Source of the DNA: Kryptolebias marmoratus
Lineage: Eukaryota > Chordata > Actinopteri > Cyprinodontiformes > Rivulidae
Direction: 5' to 3'
NCBI RefSeq assembly: GCF_001649575.2
Contig: NC_051441.1
Coordinates: 16,991,295-17,055,294 of the forward strand
DNA length: 64,000 bases
Positions 35,701 to 47,067 of the stretch are shown one piece after another. The notes beneath the pieces are model-generated. The model did no database searches and had not been told where the DNA came from. It worked only from the letters and a program-made list of their open reading frames with translations. A program made the translations under genes and the position numbers. Within the stretch, counting starts at the first letter, position 1, and every line of letters begins with the position of its first letter.

Positions 35701-38062
35701 TTCTGCAGCCCCGTGGAATGAGTTGGACAGCACTTTAATAGCGCTCTTATGAGAAGAGATATGGGGAGAGGATGCCAGAGGAAATGGTGAGGTGGGGGCG
35801 CATAGTGACACGGGTGCTCTGCGGAGGATAAAAGGGGGGAGCGGGACAGCGCGAGTCTCGAAATTCAATTATAACTGTGCCCTGGCAGTGATTCCAGTGG
35901 TATTAATGGGACAGCAGAGCGAGAGAAGAGATAGAGATGGATGAAGTATGAGGGGATAAAAGAGGAAGAAGGGAGAAGAGACAAAGAATGGAGCAATATT
36001 TGCATTCAGGATAACTGAGGTGCACAATACAGCATCAGTACAAGCGTCATTATTCCCTCATTTTCAATTTTCCCTCACTTTTCTAACTCACAGATGCAAC
36101 ATGTAACATCAATTTTTGCAATGAACGAATGTTCTTATGAAAAATGTCAGTGCACAAACATTGACGCATCCTTATTAATATTTGGCTTCTTCTGTTTCCG
36201 TTACGACTCGCCACAACATACATAAAGTACTTGACTTGATTGAGAATAGTGTGATTCTGGTGAAACACGTGAGAAAACCCGGCCGTCTTTGAAGCTCCGC
36301 AGCTCAGACAGACTTCACAGAGGACAATTTTTTAAAAAGTTTAAACAGATCGCAGAGTTTTGGAGTTTGAGTGACTAAACTAGTATTTTGATATTTTTTA
36401 ATAGTTTTTGAACAATCACTATTTATGGTTTATGATTAATTTCGAGATTTTACCCACAAAATGTTCAACTTACAGTAATGATGTCACACTAAGTTTGAGC
36501 TGATTAAATTTGCAGGTTTTGCAAGTTTTGCAAATTCATCTCATCCCCACAGCCTATACATTTCTCAAATTGCAGACATTTTTGTCTTCTTTCACCCAGT
36601 GTGTCTCACACTGCTGTAAAACTTCGTTTTCTTTAAAATCCCCCAGAGAGCAGTGTTCACATCCAAACTCTCAGTGACTTCAATTGCATCTGAGCAAAGA
36701 ATGTTTTCTTCAAAATTGGAAGTGAAGGGTCTTTTTAAAGTTGTCATATCTGCTACACAAATCACTTTAGAGACATAAAAATGTATATGTGTGACCACCA
36801 GATGCACTGCCACCTATGGTTCAGGATTTCCATTTGACTTGTGGTTTTTTCAAAGTGACTGTTTGAGGTTTTATTTATAGTCTGCATTTCTGTCTGCTTA
36901 AGAGTGCTGACAGGGAGTGAGAAACAGGTGTGTGGTTTCCACGGTGACCCTAATGAGCCAGTGGCAGCAGCTTTAACATTTATTCTAATCTTGCTTAGAT
37001 TATTAAGAAAGTAAATCCTAAATTATAGAAGAAAGTTGATGTATTCTATGGCAATAGCTGCACTGGCAACTTTTAAAGTTTCTCTATAAATTTATTAGTT
37101 GTCTTCTGAACATGTCAACCTGGTAAAGTTGCCCCGATAACAAATCAACCCAAGTTGCCGCCGACTGGTCGACTGTCTTTAACAACCTATTTTACGATCG
37201 TGCACTTGAACACCAAGCACAGACGCCCACAAAAAAAAAAAAATCTCATTCATATAAATTGGCACATTTGTAGGTTGAGTTTCCGGAAAAATAGACACTC
37301 TACTGTACATAGTGTACACAGGAGTTTGACTTTCACACAGTGACTCAGATACACGTGCAACAACAACAAGCTCATGATGCAGTATTGCGTGTCTAGACGA
37401 GTATTTCTCACCTCCTCCTCTTCTTCTGTCCAGCTTGACGTTTCATTGCCAACACTTGTGGCAAGACACAAGCTTAGATACCAGTGTTTAGGTAATGTTT
37501 ATTAAAGTTTCTGTAATGCTGTTTGGTGTACATTCGCTATCTGTCACACTGAGGTTTAATTCCTCCCGGAGGAAGGGATGTGGCCAATAAATGTTATATT
37601 CTGTAGCGTTTCTGCAGGGTAAATGTGTGTCATTTTTCACATATTATTTGCCTATATAAATCTGTTATTTGAAAGGGCAACACTGAAACCGCTTCGTTGT
37701 TGGTTGCAATAAAACAAACAGATGACTATCGCCGATAAGATAGAGGACAGCAGCGCTGAGGCCACAGAATGTGCTCCAGCCACAAACTCATTAAAGGAGT
37801 CATAAAGGGAACTAATGAAAATTATGACCGGTATCATTACAAGTCCACAAGAGTCCTCTCGCCTTTCTCCTCTGCGAGCCAAAGAATAAAGGCAGCAAAA
37901 TTAATGTCCGCTCCAATGATGTTACACAACCGCCCCTGTCCTTTAAGTCATAGCAGTTCTCCTTTGTGTGTGATGCCAACTAAATTAAAGCTCAGGCCAA
38001 TATTGTTGTGCGACCATTTACGTGCGCCTTTGTTCCTTTGTGTGTGTTTCTGTTATTATCAG
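32711..38062. other. non-coding intron upstream of the first visible exon
   Basis: 33228-33560 begins TGTTACAAACCAAAGGACCC and may be another antisense LTR fragment. 35690-35910 is unique and looks like a candidate conserved element (CACTTTAATAGCGCTCTTAT). 37880-38062 is the pyrimidine-tract approach to the exon. Other short frames have no support. Confidence 0.4.
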
Positions 38063-38206
38063 GACGACCACTCCATGTTCTTTCAATTTGGCCCCTCCAT
38101 CGAGCAGCAGGCTTCTGTCATCCTGAACATCATGGAGGAGTATGACTGGTACATCTTCTCCATCGTCACCACGTATTACCCGGGTTACCAGGACTTCGTC
38201 ACCAAG
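38063..38206 (+). CDS. grin2b: grin2b internal coding exon (GluN2B amino-terminal domain, codons ~138-185)
   Basis: This 144-nt exon encodes 48 residues of the NMDA-receptor GluN2B subunit, a glutamate-binding subunit of a postsynaptic cation channel. The peptide lies in the extracellular bilobed amino-terminal domain, which binds allosteric modulators and sets gating. Seen: motifs [30 protein letters not shown] and PGYQDFV, which match human GluN2B nearly residue for residue and fit GluN2A, 2C or 2D much less well. The acceptor is tgttattatcag and the donor AAG|gtaaca. Both junctions are phase 0, and the start matches the human junction between Lys137 and Asp138. The frame stays open upstream of the acceptor, but that sequence does not look like GluN2B, so the exon is not extended. 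Odd point: the residue equivalent to Phe176 is Tyr (TAC, 38177-38179). In mammals this exon is fused to the next two. I cannot tell which teleost duplicate (grin2ba or grin2bb) this is. Confidence 0.96.
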
Positions 38207-38395
38207 GTAACAGCGTGCATCTGATAAAATGAAAAGATGACCCCAAAGTCAACACGTACAATACACAGGATCAGTCAAAACATTTGACATCACTTGCAAT
38301 AGGCCTCTTGAAATATTGAGATATAGGTTATTTTTTTAAAACAGGCGCACTTTGTCAGAAATTATTTTGTAGAAATTGTCGCCCTCTTAAAATGA

Positions 38396-38998
38396 GAAGT
38401 CAAATTTTTTCGAAGTGTGATTTAGTGGAAGGGTTATGAACAATTAACATCTTGCCTGCTATAGGTAGAGCTTTAACCAACCTCAGTTTAGAGAAATGGA
38501 GTTTAATTCTGATCGGACTGATGAGCTAATGGCTAGCCTGAATGTAATACTGCCATCTCAAAACAACTCCAAACTCTCAAATTTCATAACGGTTCAGATG
38601 CTATTTTATGAACCTTTACATGGTTATTTACATAGCATTTTGTGGCTATTTGAAAATAGCAGAAACAGCTAGCCGTGGCATTTCTGATACAGTCAGGGGG
38701 ACTTATAGCGGGAATTACGTAACATTTCTGCCAGAGTAACAATGAAAGCGAAACTGATGGCGATGTAAAGATTTCTGAACTAACATTCACATTAAATGCT
38801 TTGAAATCTTGAAGTTTGGAGATGTTTAAAAATGGCAAATTTAGCTTTTGTCTTGGACCCAGTTGGACTAGTCATGAAATTACACTGTTTCTTAAAACTG
38901 GGGTTATTTAGAGCTATCTACAACTAATAAAATACTATTTGTTTATACCCTTTCCACAGAGACCCACTTGAAAAGATCTGAACTATTGCTCTAATGCA
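38396..38998. mobile_element. fold-back MITE family B, copy 6, inside the 1,128-bp grin2b intron
   Basis: Left arm: AGGGTTATGAACAATTAACA, GGTAGAGCTTTAACCAACCT. Right arm: AGAGCTATCTACAACTAATA, CTTTCCACAGAGACCCACTT. About 600 bp, so it fills over half of the intron. It begins about 190 bp from the donor and ends about 335 bp before the acceptor. Confidence 0.8.
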
Positions 38999-39334
38999 CT
39001 AACCATCAAATGTTTTTATCTCTCATGAGTGCTATCCGAGGACAGTTATCTCCAGACTCACCTCTGCCTCTGAGAATAGGTTCATCAGAAACACCAGCCT
39101 CAGGAATTGGCAATTGCTAACAACTCAGACGAGGATCTACAAGGATAATTTGTAATGTTCATGTGGTATCATCATTAACTGGAGCAGACTGAGTGACTCA
39201 GGCTTTAACAACCAAACTGGTGCCAAAAACAAGAAGAGAATTTCTTTAGCCAAGAAACACAAAGAATGGGTTGCAAGAAAAAAAAAAAAAGTCCTTTCTC
39301 ATAGCCAATTATGTTTTCTTTCCGTTCCACTCAG

Positions 39335-39605
39335 ATCCGAAACACTATCGAGAACAGCTTTGTGGGCTGGGAGTTGGAGGAAGTTATTCTGCTGGACATG
39401 GCCGTAGACGATGGAGATTCCAAGATCCAGAACCAGCTGAAGAAGCTCCAGAGCCCCGTTATTCTTCTGTACTGTACAAAAGAGGAGGCCAACACCATCT
39501 TCGAGGTGTCCCACTCTGTTGGGATCACTGGTTACGGCTTCACTTGGATTGTCCCCTCGCTGGTTGCTGGAGACACCGACGTAGTGCCTGCAGAGTTCCC
39601 CACAG
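39335..39605 (+). CDS. grin2b: grin2b internal coding exon (GluN2B amino-terminal domain, codons ~186-276)
   Basis: This 271-nt exon starts in phase 0 after ttccgttccactcag and ends in phase 1 at ACAG|gtaggg. It encodes 90 residues plus the first base of a glycine codon. Diagnostic GluN2B motifs are [40 protein letters not shown] and [13 protein letters not shown]. Residues that in human GluN2B line the ifenprodil pocket at the interface with GluN1 are kept: Asp206 and Met207 (39395-39400), Thr233 (39476-39478) and Glu236 (39485-39487). The segment belongs mainly to the second lobe of the clamshell domain. Spacing to the previous exon is 1,128 bp. The frame continues past the donor for about a dozen codons into intron, so an ORF-only call would run too far. 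No frameshift or internal stop is seen. Differences from human are mostly conservative (Leu/Ile/Val, Tyr/Phe), as expected of a functional fish orthologue. Confidence 0.96.
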
Positions 39606-40274
39606 GTAGGGAATCTGAGAGCGACTCAGAGTCAGTAATTTAGACGACATCTCATTTTTTATCTGACTTAATCTCAGTGTGAAAACATGCTTGATTGATT
39701 TGAGTTTAAATCTTAATCCTTTTTTAAGAAGAATTACATGGTGTGCATTACTTGGCTGATGTTTATTTAAAAAGCTCTTCTGTCACACATTGTCTTCTGA
39801 CTACACGTTTTAGATTTTTTGTGTTTGTCTCAACATTAAAAAAATCTAATTTAAAACAAAACTGACAGAACCCAATATAAAGAGTTTATAACGATTCTAG
39901 TTTGTAATAATTTTATATAGTTAAGTACATCTAAACTCAAGTTTTGTTTTCAAGAAAATGTAGACATGATAAACAGAAATAACTGACTGAGGAGACACAT
40001 ATATCAGTCATAGAAGTGATATTAGTGATCAGATTAGTTATATTGTTGACAATATTAAATTTGAGTTATATGTTGCTTTTTTAAATTTATTGCTCCAAAA
40101 ACATGTTTTTAAAATAAATCTTTCACATTTATGTATTAAAGAAACAAAAGAGGCTCTTTTAAATGCCTATTGTAAATACAAATGCTGGGAGACACTGTAA
40201 AATTAAATAAAAATCACCATTAATAATGTAATCCAAAACAAATAATTAGTTCTCTTAAAAAGATCTGCACTATG
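39606..40274. other. intron, AT-rich, nothing recognised
   Basis: AT-rich intronic sequence immediately downstream of the second exon. No repeat family or exon seen. Confidence 0.4.
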
Positions 40275-40941
40275 TTAGAGAGACAGTTTGGATAATTATA
40301 GGTGTGTTTTTGTGAAGAGGTTATGAGTAATCAGTATCTTACCTGCAGTAGACAGCAGTCAGAACTATCTCAATTTAGAGAATCAGAAAGAAATTGTTAT
40401 ATAAGAGAGAAACTAATAACTAATCAGATTGGGGTCTGAAGAAGATTTCACCCATCTAAAAAAAACTCAAATATTTTGAAGTTGTTCAGGAGAACGCTTT
40501 GCTGTGACTTTTTACACCATATTATTTTAGCATCAAATAGGGATGAAGACTGGAAACTCTTTATAAAATCTATTTAAAAGCATGTTTCACATTCAGTGTA
40601 TTATAACAAACTGCAGACTGTGTTCCTTTATACTGTTTTAATACCAACAGTTATTTATGTAAATACCTGTCCAATGGAAATGTAATGTGGTGTAAATGTT
40701 AACAATAGAGCATCCACTTGAACTGCAAAGAAATCTTTGAGGTTTGAGCTGCTTTAGATGGTTGAAAGCCTCTGGAATAGGCCCCAATCTGATGAGCTGT
40801 TAACTTGACTCTTCCAGGAGAATTTCTCAGTGATTCTCCAAACTTAAATTGCTCTGTCTGCTGTCTACTGCAGATAAGGTACTGACTGGTGATAACCTCT
40901 ACACAGAAACCCACCTCAAAAAATCCAAGCTATCCCTTTAA
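40275..40941. mobile_element. fold-back MITE family B, copy 7 (full length, TTAA at right end)
   Basis: Left: GAAGAGGTTATGAGTAATCA, CTTACCTGCAGTAGACAGCA. Right: CTGTCTACTGCAGATAAGGT, CCAAGCTATCCCTTTAA (40925-40941). The arms pair over more than 150 bp with imperfections. The terminal CCCTTTAA is the inverse of the TTAAAGGG start type, which fits TTAA-specific insertion (inferred). Confidence 0.8.
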
Positions 40942-42269
40942 GAAAGCTTCAGTTCTGATTTATCTTGTCTAAAATGTCAGTAACTGCTTCTGGAAAAGAA
41001 ACACTGATGGTAGCATTTATTTGCAGAAGTCCTTCACTCCCTTTTGGTCTGCTTGGCCCTGCACAAATGAAGCTGAGAATTGTTATTCATGACATGCTAT
41101 TTTCAAGTCATCTGTTGGGAGTTTTACTGCAAGAACAAAAAAAAAGTGACCTTTCATAATGATAAGTTAGGAGCTTTTCTTCCTCTGTCTCCTCCCACAA
41201 CTCCACTGGATGTCATTCTAACCTTTGAAGGTCAAACGTGGAACCAAAGCCACATCTAAGTTGGGGCGCATTAACCACTCAACCTGCTCACGCAATCTTG
41301 TCAGGCGCACTTGTTAGACTGCCAACTGTAACACAAGTGAAGGCAGACAGACACTTTTATAAAGGCCAGCTCTCAGTGGGGAACCGAGCCTTTCACTGTT
41401 AGTGCTGCTGCCACCGAACGAACTGATGGAGCGCTCCCTGACTTCAGGCTGCTTCCCAGCTAAAGTGCAGGTGGTATATGTACACCGGCCATATGAGCCC
41501 AGCAATTTGTTGGCCTTTGGCCTGTTGATTTATAGCAATGGGTTGATATTACACGGCTGCCTGTCTTCAGAGGCTTTTGGGCAATGGTTTTCAGGCTGAA
41601 CCTGAACGACTCGTGCTGCTCAAGCACTGCAACTCAAACTTTTTACCCTTTTGCTCCCCTTCTGGCATCCATGGATGATTTACTTTAAATGGGAGTAAGC
41701 AATGTGTTGTCGCACCAGTGTGTGCGCTTTCGACCTTTATGTGTGTTTAAATACTGTGTGCGTTTGTCTGTGTAATGTGTGACTGGTTCAAGGTTTAATT
41801 TGCATAAAAAAATAATGAATGAGTGTAATCAAATGGCTGATGGTTGAGGGGAAAATGTTTTCATGTTGGCTTGAGGAACCAAAGTGCGGCTGTGTGTGTG
41901 TGCGTTTGTTGTTGCACTTTGTAAAGTTTGATTCATCAGTTATTTAAATCACACAACTTTCCTCTTGATTTATGCTGCCAGAGAGATAATCATGTCTGGT
42001 TTATGTACCGCCTGGCTGATTATAAAGTGGAGCGGTGGTGTGGCTGCGTTAGATGGACGCAGACAAACTTTTTCTTTTTTTTTTTTGTTGAAAGTGAATT
42101 ATTATGGCATGCATCAGATGGAACATAATGACAGATAGTAAGGCAAAATGTCATCTTCTCATTTTATGCATGATGAATAGAATACAGAAGGTGCCAAAAC
42201 ACTTTAGTCAAAGCAGGCCTGAATTCTAGCAACAACATCACTGGTATCAATCAAAATCGAAAATACACT
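40942..42269. other. intron, nothing recognised
   Basis: Unique-looking sequence with a poly-T run at 42074-42085. Short open frames (40965-41159, 41402-41599) have no motifs. Confidence 0.4.
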
Positions 42270-43974
42270 CACTGACAAAAAAAATAAGCACCCAGAAGAA
42301 ATGGTCGGATTTAGACATCAATTGGTCCACATGTAGATGGGTATCTAAGTCCAAGGTGCTGGCATGTCTAAGGGCTATGTATCAAAGGGCTTCAATAGTG
42401 GCATCAGGTTATCAGGCAGTTGCTCTTGTCAAAACAGTGAATGAAGGTCACCAGGCACAAATGATGGCTCATGGACACATTAGACAGCATTACCAGCATT
42501 TGATGGAGTTTTTTAGGAGTCACATTGTGAGTTTGCATGAGACCAGGTGGTTGTATCAAACAGTTGCCTGAGCCAAGTGTTGGATCCAATGGATATGTGA
42601 GGACACCCACACACATAGTGAAGATTAAGGTCACCTAAGACAGACCACACCACAGGAGGATCAATGCATGTACATCAAGCATTACAGAACCTTATGATAT
42701 CTGTGCTGTGCCCCCCATCCAGCCACAAACACGGGACTCTTCACAACACCCTGTGTTATCCTGCACCATGTCTGGACTACTGACATCAGTAGAACTGTGT
42801 GTTGGCTGCCATTAACAGCAGAGCAGAGTCAGCTACATTTGGAGTGGTGCCCTAACCAAGAGGCATGGACCAATGACTAGTGGCGTTATACAAAGTCTGC
42901 ATTACCAAAGACGACTGTCATGTGCACATATGATGACGCCAAAGAAAGAGGACTTATCTTGTTGATGTTGTGGAGAGACACACCGGCATTACTTTGGACA
43001 TCATGTTCTGAGGAGACATAGTGTATAAATTCAGGTCACCTCTGGTAATGATTCGAGGGACCACACTACATCAGTGATATTCTGTGTCCACAAGACTTAC
43101 GTCTCCTGAGACAGCACCCTGATACAGACAGTGCGTCCCTGCATCATGTTGAGGTCCTCCTGTGGCCAGCCAGGTCCCCAATCTAACATGTGTGGGATCA
43201 GCTCAGACAACAAGTTTGACTCAGTGCTGATCTGCTGGATCTTGGGGGTTAGTTACAACATCTGTGGGCCGACTTCCTGCAGAAGAGGAAACAACGCCTG
43301 TACAACTCTGTTCCACACCAATTCACCATTTGTATTTATTGCTGAGGGGATGCAGCGCCCTACTGATGTGGGCCCAACAGTGTGCTCATACTGACAAATT
43401 TGATATTGTGATTAATGTAATACAGTCACATGTCCTTTCAGCCTGTACGGTTTTATTTTATTTCTGTCAGGTTTTGTTTTAGTGCTTCTTTTTGTATTTA
43501 GTGTTTTGTTTCTGGCTTCTTCTGGTTTTGGTTTACTGTCTTTGTTGTTTTGTTTTCCTGTTTGTTGCCCATTTGTCATCATTCTCCACTTATCCTCTGT
43601 CAGCTCTTGTTAATTGCCACGTCCATCTCTACCTGTCCACTATTGTAATCTCTCACCTGTGCCCACTTCCCATAATCATCCTCAGCTTTAAAACCTGGTC
43701 ACTTTCTCCACTTCCCCGCTGGTTCATTGTCCCTGGTATGTCTATTGTCTCTAGTCTTGTGTTGTCCAGTTCCCGTGACATGCCTTGCTTAGCCTTGCCG
43801 TTTTGTTTGTTTAGTTCAGTTTTTGCTGCAACGTCAGCTTTTGTTTTGATCATCTTTTATTTTAATAAATTAGTTTCCTTTTTGAATGATGAGTCTGCGT
43901 TCTGGGTTCATCACCCTCTCCACCGGTCATGACAATTTCCACCACTCTCTCCTGGTGTTATTTTTTTGTCAGTG
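42270..43974 (+). mobile_element. decayed Tc1/mariner-type transposon with inverted termini
   Basis: Left end CACTGACAAAAAAAATAAGC (from 42270) and right end GGTGTTATTTTTTTGTCAGT (to 43974) are inverted repeats. The interior is a broken transposase frame on the + strand. A WPARSP motif (43163-43180) is followed by a stop and then HVWDQLRQ, the order typical of the last catalytic segment (normally WPARSPDLSPIEHVWD). KRKQRLYNS-like residues follow. Stops and missing segments elsewhere make it dead. It is interrupted by a solo LTR, so it is the older of the two insertions. Confidence 0.85.
43465..43934 (+). mobile_element. solo LTR nested in the Tc1-type transposon
   Basis: The insert starts TGTCAGG and ends CATGACA (TG...CA termini) and is flanked on both sides by ATTTC (43460-43464 and 43935-43939), a 5-bp target duplication. 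It is 470 bp and has an AATAAA signal at 43864-43869 near the right end, so it reads in the + direction. No internal retroelement genes remain, as expected after LTR-LTR recombination. The family is not determined; Ty3/gypsy-like by general appearance. Confidence 0.8.
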
Positions 43975-45639
43975 GTTTCACGTACCTCATGTTAGTCCTG
44001 CACTGAGAACCTTCATAGTAAGCTGTTAAAACATCTGAAAAACATGCAGAAGTATAAAGGTCCTGATGTTGTGATCATACCTACATTCTTCGGAAGTTGC
44101 TAATAGCACAACCATAAAAAAATACATTTTAAAAGAAAAAGTGTTTTTAACCAGAATGAAGATTCTTTTATAATAGAGGAAGACACTTTCATATTTGTCC
44201 AAATCAGTCATTCGACCGACTCTCATCTAAACTCTCAACCTGAACATTAGAGAAGCCACATGATGCCTCTGGTGCACTCAAGTGTGTCAACTTCTAAACT
44301 AACACAGGGCAGAAGGACACTGTTGCCTAGTGTGCAACTGATGATTTGCAGATCAGGGTTCAACAGAAGGTGCACGCTAGACTCACTTAATAATTTGCAC
44401 CATGTGTGACGAGAAGCCTTTAATTCTCAGGGGTAAACCACTGATGCCTTCCTTTAGTAGTGCTCAGGGGATTCATTTCTGTATTAGCTTTCCTCTTTTT
44501 TCTTTCAATTGCTCTTTACTTTGTGGTATTCTTCATTTATTTCTTTGTAGATTCGGTTTGGCACGCTCCAATTCTCCCTTACTTTTCTACACTCCTCAGC
44601 CTTTTCTCTGCGTCTGTGCATCTTCTGCTGATATTTGCCGTCTCTTCCTGCTCATTTTTTCCTCCCCTATTCATCTCAGCTCCGCTTCCCACTATCGTCC
44701 TCTGTGTCTCTGCTCTCCCTGATCTGATCAGAGTTACATGCTTCTGCTGTGCTAACGTAAACACCTGGTCTGACATCACTGGCATAAATAAGCAGTTTCC
44801 AAAAATACCTGCTCTTCCGTTCTCCAATCAGCTTGCATACGTATAGATACTGTTTTTATACAGCGCAAGTGTGTGTGTGTGTGTATCTGAGAAGACAGCC
44901 TGCCTTTAAACAGACAGCAGCCACTTTACTTGCCAGAAAAAGGCTTCGCAGACATGACAGCGTTGTTCAGTTTTAACATTGCCCGTTTGAAACTCTGTGT
45001 TGTGATATTCGAACATGTCTTCGGAGAGGTATGAATATATATGCGCCACACGGCAGCCCCTCAGATGCAGAGAACACATACATGCATACGTCTGCCCAGA
45101 GAGGAAATTTTGTCCCATAAGATAAGAAAAGTAAAGTGCATCAGAAGGAACAAGTTATGAGAGTGAATGTGAAGAAAGTGTCAACTGTGTGTGATTTTAC
45201 ATGTGGTCCTAAAGGGGCAGAGCTGTCAGCGCTAAGGCCCCGTGAGGAGGGCAGGTTGCCAGGCTGCTTGTCTATTTATGCCCACTGACATGGTAGTGGC
45301 GTGGCTGACATGTGGTCATACATTGTCAAATAGATGTAGATCGGCTGAAAGACAGAGAGAAAGACAGACTGTACAGAGGACAGGGAGATGGATTGCAAGA
45401 TAAACTGAGGTGATGAAACTGTGTCCCTGGATTCACAAGAATCCATCAAGTAATAAAATGGCAAATCCCTGATTATCGCTTTGAACTATTATAAAAACCT
45501 TTATGACTGAGATGAGACTCTGTTGTGGTTATGTTTTTTGGATTTTTGCCACAGAAGACAGTGCTCCTGACTTGCCAAACAAGCCACGATTACATGATTC
45601 TGTAGCTGATTCTTAGCTACAGAAAACATTTAAAGGTTT
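43975..45639. other. intron; pyrimidine-rich block, short TG run
   Basis: 44460-44720 is T/C-rich and yields hydrophobic chance frames. A TG run lies at 44869-44884. Nothing else recognised. Confidence 0.4.
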
Positions 45640-45830
45640 GTGTTTGTTTGTATCTGTCTGATAGCAAAGTATCTCATGAACCACTGGATGGATTTTTATT
45701 GAAACTCCCAGAAAGTAATCATCTTAGGCACAGCTGTTTAACATTTGGAGCTATAGATCTTTAGCTAAAACTCTTGCATGAAAGGTGGCGGCAATATGCA
45801 TTCCTTCAAGGAATGCTAGACTTTTATTTA
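45640..45830 (+). repeat. dispersed repeat family A, copy 9 (internally deleted, perfect terminal hairpin)
   Basis: Joins the CATGAACCACTGGATGGATT module to the terminal strip ACTCTTGCATGAAAGGTGGC and the perfect palindrome GCATTCCTTCAAGGAATGC (45798-45816), followed by TAG. It shows that both modules belong to one element. Confidence 0.7.
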
Positions 45831-46384
45831 AATCTGCAACCTTTTGGCTGTGTGCAGAAAGTAAAATTAGTAACAATTACAAGCTGCCTTCTCCATTTCT
45901 CTGTTCTCTGCATATAATTTAAGTTTATGTGCTATAACCACTTTCAGGCTCTATCATTCCTTCATATAAAATTCGAACACACAGAACCAAGTGTGTGACG
46001 ATGTGAGCGTAATATTTACTCTATATAATTTTTTCAGCATAACAGCTGCGAAATTGGTGATAAAAAGCAGCTGTTTTTGCATGATTTATTTTTTTCCTGC
46101 AAATGGCCACACCTTTTTCCCTCTTTTGAAATATTGTTGCCACTCAGAACGCAGAAAGGAATGAGTCAAGCGCTCCATTTACTAAATGCAACTGTTTGTC
46201 CTGCTACAGTTTATAGTTTTTTGGCCAATGCACTGAAAAAAATCCAGGATATATTCAATTAGACAAGCCAAACACTTTGATCAGTGAGGGGAGAGATAAC
46301 CACTTGGTTGCAAAAATGCACATTTATCCCTTGTTACCACAAATTCTCACCCAATACTCATTTATTTACATACATTATAATATG

Positions 46385-46389
<5 letters not shown>

Positions 46390-46432
<43 letters not shown>
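46390..46432. repeat. (TA)n microsatellite
   Basis: About 21 uninterrupted TA units in the 11.3-kb intron. Confidence 0.95.
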
Positions 46433-46436
<4 letters not shown>

Positions 46437-47067
46437 ATTTAATCATGAGGCATGTATACTTGAAAAAGATATTTATGATAAAGTGTAAACATGTACCTGA
46501 GCATAACAAGAGGTCTTTAAAATTGGTCTTTAATTAAGATTTCAAATTAAATTCTTTGCTCAGCAGCCACGGCCTTTAATCATGGCTGCTACATCTGTCA
46601 AACAATATTTGAAGCTGCATGGTTTCACTTTTATTCACAGAAAACAAAAAGTAGCCAGTGATTGTGAATTGTTGCTAGGAAACTAGAGTAATCAAAAGCA
46701 CAGTGATGGCAAACCTCGGTTCATCATGTAAAACCTGTTCTCAGCTGAATATTGAATGTTTTAGTAAATTTCTTTTCAAGGGAAAAGTTGCTCAGAGTGC
46801 TCACAAAATGCACCGGATGGCTGTTTTCTTGATAGAAAACTACGGAAATCTACAGCTACACTTCCCAAGGAAGAGGCTAGCATGGATGACGGTGATGATT
46901 TATTCAAGGCATTCTGTCACAGTGTAGTTCATCAATGACGACTGAGTTCAGCATCATGATTATAATATCTTCAGCAGATACATTTACATGTTAATAAATT
47001 CTGACTTGATCCAACGCTGACATGTTACATAATCCTTTCAGGACCGAATGAATTCCTAAATGTTATT

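Noticed and set aside
37769..38062. Upstream extension of the first exon's frame (start codon at 37769)
   Set aside because: The sequence before the tgttattatcag acceptor does not resemble GluN2B; the homology begins exactly at the acceptor.
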